From assembly GCA_019044685.2 (NCBI GenBank), contig JAGTXX020000011.1, positions 2,468,335 to 2,532,334 of the forward strand: a stretch of DNA of 64,000 bases. The letters are read 5' to 3'. This document shows positions 59,499 through 64,000 of this stretch, in pieces. Position numbers and translations under genes: made by a program. Each line of letters starts with the position of its first letter. Within the stretch, counting starts at the first letter, position 1. A model generated the notes under the pieces. That model was not told the origin of the DNA, made no database searches, and worked only from the letters and a program-made list of their open reading frames with translations. Origin of the DNA: Nannochloris sp. 'desiccata'. Lineage: Eukaryota; Chlorophyta; Trebouxiophyceae; Chlorellales; Chlorellaceae.

Positions 59499-61307
59499 TT
59501 ACTGCTCCTGCAAGACCTTATCTCCCTACATTAATGCCTACCGTAGGTGCGTCTATAGGACTGTTCAAAGCAGTGTCGGCACTCTCTGTGCTCCGACTGC
59601 ACAAACTCCTGGCGGTAATAACTCTACAAGCTGCGTTCTTGCCTTTTCCAGCAGAGGGACATCTTTACTTCCAACGACAGTACTACCTCGCATCCATCAC
59701 TCTGCCCACAGACTGGGTACGATCCTACAGCTACTTGATCCCCACTGTCAACCATGACTCTTTGTAACACCATTGCAACAGTAGCTTCATCAGCCAGCTT
59801 CAACCTCAAAACCACAGAATGATATGGTGATGGATTGATACCACACCTGGACATAAGATCTCTCTTCACTGCCTTCCACTTTTTGTTGTACTAACGAAGG
59901 CACCCCTGGGAGCACATAAACATTGCGACATTTCAACAATGGAAATGGAGGAGAGACAGTACCATCAGCCTGATTGTAATCAATCAAAGCAATTTCAGGA
60001 CCTGTAGGTGCATCAGCCATTTTCAAATGTGCATCAGTGACATCAGCTCCAAAGTAAGCTCGAATCCGTGCTTCTAATTCAGGGTGGCGGCCTACTTGCC
60101 GTCCAAAGGCTTCAGCTATTCCCAAACAGGTCACATCATCTGGAGTAGGACCAAGGCCACCAGCAGTGATAACAGCATCATAATCTTCAGAGAACTCACG
60201 TACAGCAGCAGCTATGGCTTCAGTATCATCCCCGAACAAACATAGCACGGTCGACGAAAAATGCAGCAGTCCGTAATTCTCCACAAAGGAACTTCATATT
60301 GACATCATCTACTTTAGCAGAAAGAATCTCATCTCCTATTATGAGTATGCCAACAGTACATGTCTCCGCATTCGCTCCCCGCTTTGCAGAAACAGTACGT
60401 GCTATAGCACCCTCTACCTCTCCCTGCCCTCTCCAGCCTTGCATCTGGCAGCATATGGGCTGGTGCAAATGTACCATCTTCGCGTGCTAATGCCGAATTA
60501 GGATTTGTATTAGACACAGATCCTACACTAGTATACCCTCTATCATATAGAGAACAATATGGCAATGATGCACACCGTAAGAACAACCAGACGTCGTGAT
60601 ACGTCCACTCCAAAATAGGATTCACTCGCATAAATGCAGGCCATCCTTTAGAAGAGGGGCAGAAGGTTTCTTGACCAGGTGCATTAGGATCGCCACGCCG
60701 TGTTCCTAGTAAAATAGCACGAACTGATGTTTCTACTAGGAAAGTTTCGAGGCCAGTTTTGAAATCTCCATAAAGTACTGTCATATCTAAATTGTACTGC
60801 TCATTTGTGTGGTGGGTGAAGCTTGTGATCTCTTCAAAGTCAGCATCATTGTGGAAGAAGAAAGTACAGACCCCAGGTAGACCACCTGCAGTGAGAAGAG
60901 AGAAATGCGGACGTAGCGGTGAGCTGAGAGGAGCGTAGGGAAGACAGAAATATAACACAACAAGATATCTTTACATTAAGCCTCACCTGCGGCTATTCCA
61001 TTTAGCTCAACCTCCTGCCTTCGTGCTAATGCGGCTCGGATAAGGTGCAGGAGCACTGTAGAGTCTTTGCCGCCATTGAAACTAAAGGCAACGCCACCGG
61101 GTCTGCAACAACGGGAAAATAATTTCAAATATGACATTATTTAAAATTTGATCAAGTGACTTTAATTATTTAAATGCAGATCATTGCAAATATCTGCATA
61201 ACTCACTCGTATAAATCTAGGGTTCTCTCAATTATCTCAATAGATTTTTCAACCTTTTGACGAAGGTGATCGTCATTATTTGCAACGACAGCATCCCAAA
61301 CCTCCAT
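59499..61307 (-). pseudogene. Right-arm copy of the FAD synthetase, frameshifted
   Basis: Mirror of 47555-49356. At least four reading-frame breaks divide it (near 59670, 59880, 60233 and 60410), while the left copy is fully open. Confidence 0.75.
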
Positions 61308-61564
61308 AGTGGTTTTTAATGAAATCAAACACTGCTTATAGCATGAGACACTGTTTCGAATATAATTAAATAAAAATTGCGGACTCCTCCTGGCTTTGAT
61401 GGCCTTCCGACCAATTAAAGCGCCTCCAGGCTGAGGTACAGCTCTACTTTTTTGAAGGTACAAAATGCTCTGCTAAGCAGATAGAACAAGCTTTTCTTCA
61501 AGTAATTGTGTATTAAAATTACAAACACATATCAAGAAGAATCTCCCAAATAGGTCCCGCCAGG

Positions 61565-63607
61565 ATGGCAGCTTGCAAGGAAGTGATCATTTTAATTATA
61601 GCACTGCTTGCAGCTGCTCTGCCTTGCAGCGCAGCGAAAGGAATTCGTGGAATTGACCCCTATGTATAAATTAAAATATGATGCACCTGATGGGAAATTC
61701 AGCTGCTTTGATGGGTCGGAAACAATCCCAGCAAGCCACATCAACGATGCCTTTTTGTGATTGCCTTGATGGGAGTGACGAACCAGGTATGGTATTAGAT
61801 ATTTGATTTGTGTTCTAAAAAGGCTTTAGAGTCGATATGACCACATGCAGCAGCGTTTCCATAGCGCATTGTAGCTCATTCTATGTTTTCATTCCTTTTT
61901 TCTTCCCTCCAGGGACTTCGGCTTGCCCCAACGGGAAGTTTTATTGTGCCAATATAGGGTCAGAGCCTCTGCGACTAAATTCGTCTTTTGTAGATGACGC
62001 AGTTTGTGGTAAGTAATCGAAAATTCACCCCTCCCCCCTTAGATCCAAGGTAAAAGAGTTTGAAATGTTGTAAATTAACCACACCCGCTCTTTCCTCTGT
62101 TTTCAGACTGCTGCGACGGCAGTGATGAGCCACAGGGACGCTGCCAAAATCACTGCAAGGAGGCTGGAGCAGCTGCATTAGCTGCCTTGCAAGCGGAATT
62201 GGCAGCTTTTGAGGCTGGGTACAATGCCAGGGACTAGATATGTCAAGTAAGTTGCTTTAAGTTGGAATCTCTGACTCGCTATTATTATTAATAATTTTCT
62301 CTTTTATACTCACAAATTCTCTTCAATTTCTGTCTATTATTGTATATAGAGCTGCAGAGGATTTACGCCGTAACTGGACACATAGATTGTCTGAGATTAA
62401 TCAAGAGTATAGTACTTCTGAAATCAAATCTAATGAACTTGGTGCTGAACGTGACCATCTTAAAAAACAACTGGATGCCTTGGAAGCTAAAAAGACAAAA
62501 ATGGAAGCAGCATTAACACCACCATCTGTACCATCTGCTGTAAATGCTTCTATTGAAATTACAGAAGATCAGCAAGATGTGAATCCTGACCTCGTTTTTT
62601 GACAACAATGACAACAAAGTCGACGCCGTGACTGCTCACGATGCTGCTCATGTGGATGGTACTGATGATCAGACAATAGCTCAAGAATCTGCAGAAGATA
62701 TTGCAAAGCGTGTTGCGTCTCAGTGGGTCCCAGGATCGTCAGATGATAAGGCTGCTGCTGAAGAACAAGAGCAAGAGCAAGAACCAGAAGAAGATTATAT
62801 TGAAGAAGCAAGTTCTGATACTGATTCTGAATTTGATCAAGGGGATGTGTATGAACCTTCCCTTGATGCTTTAGCTTCAACTGCTGCCGCATACAATAGT
62901 GATAGTGATGATGTTTCAGCACCAGTACAAGGAGAGGAAAGCAATACATCGGAACTACGGGAATTTGATCTAGGTGCTGTTGGCACTTTCAAAGCATGGA
63001 TTGCAGAGACACTCGCCAGGCTTCTTGGCAAACCTGCCGATGCAGCTGAGCTCCAAAGAGTTCGTGCTACTGTAGATGCAATACGTTCGCGGCATGACGC
63101 AGCTAACAATGCATTTGAAATTGCAGCTGCAGGTGTTGTACGCCATTGAAAACTGAACGTGAAGGGTTAGAGGCGAAAATGAACCGTTCATACGGACCTG
63201 ACGATGTGTATGCCCAGCTCGTTGATCGATGTGTTGAAGCGCATGTAGATAAATATGTGTATAAAGTATGCCCGTTTCCATCAAGTAGAACAATTGGAAG
63301 ATGGGGCACGGTTCTAGACTAGGTTCGTGGAAAGGGTTTGATGACTCTGGAGAGTATATGCTATTTGATAACGGAGATGTCTGTTGGCAAGGTCCTAATA
63401 GATCAATGACATTGAGAATCCGATGTGGAGCGACAGAAACATTGACGAAAGTGGCAGAACCATCGAGATGTGAATATACAGCAGAAATGACGACACCAGC
63501 TGCGTGCAGTGGAGATAAGAGTGACGGAATTGAGAGCGGCAATAACAGCAAAGCAAGCGTTGCTAGACGTTGCAAATAATGGTGCCAGTGTTAAAGACGA
63601 GCTTTAA
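61565..63607 (+). pseudogene. Right-arm copy of glucosidase II beta, frameshifted
   Basis: Mirror of 45269-47299. Extra bases at 61657-61660 (C run), near 61756, near 62231, at 62595-62600 (T run), near 63136, 63277 and 63515 break the frame. The C-terminal KDEL codons survive near the 3' end. Confidence 0.75.
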
Positions 63608-63698
63608 TTTCATTTCTTTCTTTAATTATAAGTTTATGTTTTGTACAAGTTCCCTTTCTGTATTAAAATAGAAGTATAGAGATAAATAAACAAGGTTT

Positions 63699-64000
63699 CT
63701 AATCGTCATCTTCATCAATGGGGGCTGCGTGCGGCAACCTCACAGCTGGCAGTGGGACTAGCATTGGGCCTTCTTCTTCATTACCAACAACAGTAAATGG
63801 CTCGTGGTGGGTCCACAAATGGAGTCGCTCCAAAGTTCAGTTTAACCTGAGCTGCTTCAACTTGCCGTGCGTGGGTATAGAGAGAGATAGAAGGGTAGTA
63901 GGTGCCTTCTTTAATTAAATCGATAAAAGTTCGACCCTGCGACTCCCCGTTAACAAAGAATTCAATAAAACTAGTAGCCAGAGGCTGAGCTTCAAGTGCA
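63699..64000 (-). pseudogene. Right-arm copy of the ASH2-like 3' end (continues beyond window)
   Basis: Mirror of 44875-45177, the C-terminal part of the SPRY protein, with an extra C near 63800. The copy runs off the window, so the palindrome may be longer than seen here. Confidence 0.75.

Overview
The window is nuclear DNA of a eukaryote. Almost every gene is split by short introns (about 30-360 nt) with GT-AG or GC-AG borders, and signal or transit peptides are common. Many products are best matched to plant-lineage families: a phytol kinase, a chloroplast conserved protein of the Arabidopsis At4g37920 type, an OSB-type organellar ssDNA-binding protein, an ATXR2-like SET protein, a plant-type FAAH amidase, and an FAD synthetase with the plant domain order. 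Several 3' ends carry TGTAA, the green-algal poly(A) signal. I infer a photosynthetic protist, plausibly a green microalga. The exact lineage cannot be fixed from the sequence alone.

Layout. 1-4.9 kb: end of a TRF4-like nucleotidyltransferase, a membrane-anchored polyamine oxidase and an SLC10A7-like carrier. 5.0-8.2 kb: repeat-rich, with a 5'-truncated LINE ending in an 81-unit TG tract, a 360-bp hAT-type MITE and sparse DNA. 8.2-17.6 kb: a large receptor-like protein (Venus-flytrap-like ectodomain, Cys-rich region, about ten TM helices) and a divergent pair of EF-hand/TM paralogues, one of them decayed. Both loci share a promoter-like repeat module. 17.6-19.7 kb: nearly empty. 19.7-53.1 kb: compact gene-dense DNA with about two dozen housekeeping, organellar, secretory and chromatin genes, many of them head-to-head or tail-to-tail. 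Two features stand out there: a possible dicistronic TMA7/DMAC1-like unit with a 5-nt spacer, and a tandem pair of secreted two-domain fasciclin (FAS1) proteins.

44.9-64.0 kb is one giant palindrome. Bases 54424-64000 are the reverse complement of 44875-54419 with a 4-nt spacer. The right copy differs mostly by single-base insertions that break every gene, and the centre cuts an MFS transporter in half. This looks much more like a fold-back long-read/assembly chimera than a real duplication. The right-arm genes should not be counted as real loci until this is checked.

Functional links. Signalling: receptor plus EF-hand pair with common upstream module. ER/secretory: glucosidase II beta with KDEL, Rab11-type GTPase, SIP-like aquaporin, FAS1 surface proteins. 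Nucleus and RNA: ASH2, ATXR2-like SET, CNOT11, TRF4-like polymerase, TMA7. Metabolism: transaldolase, UMP-CMP kinase, FAD synthetase, phytol kinase, FAAH, prolyl aminopeptidase. Exon borders were assigned by eye from splice consensus and reading-frame continuity; there is no transcript evidence.
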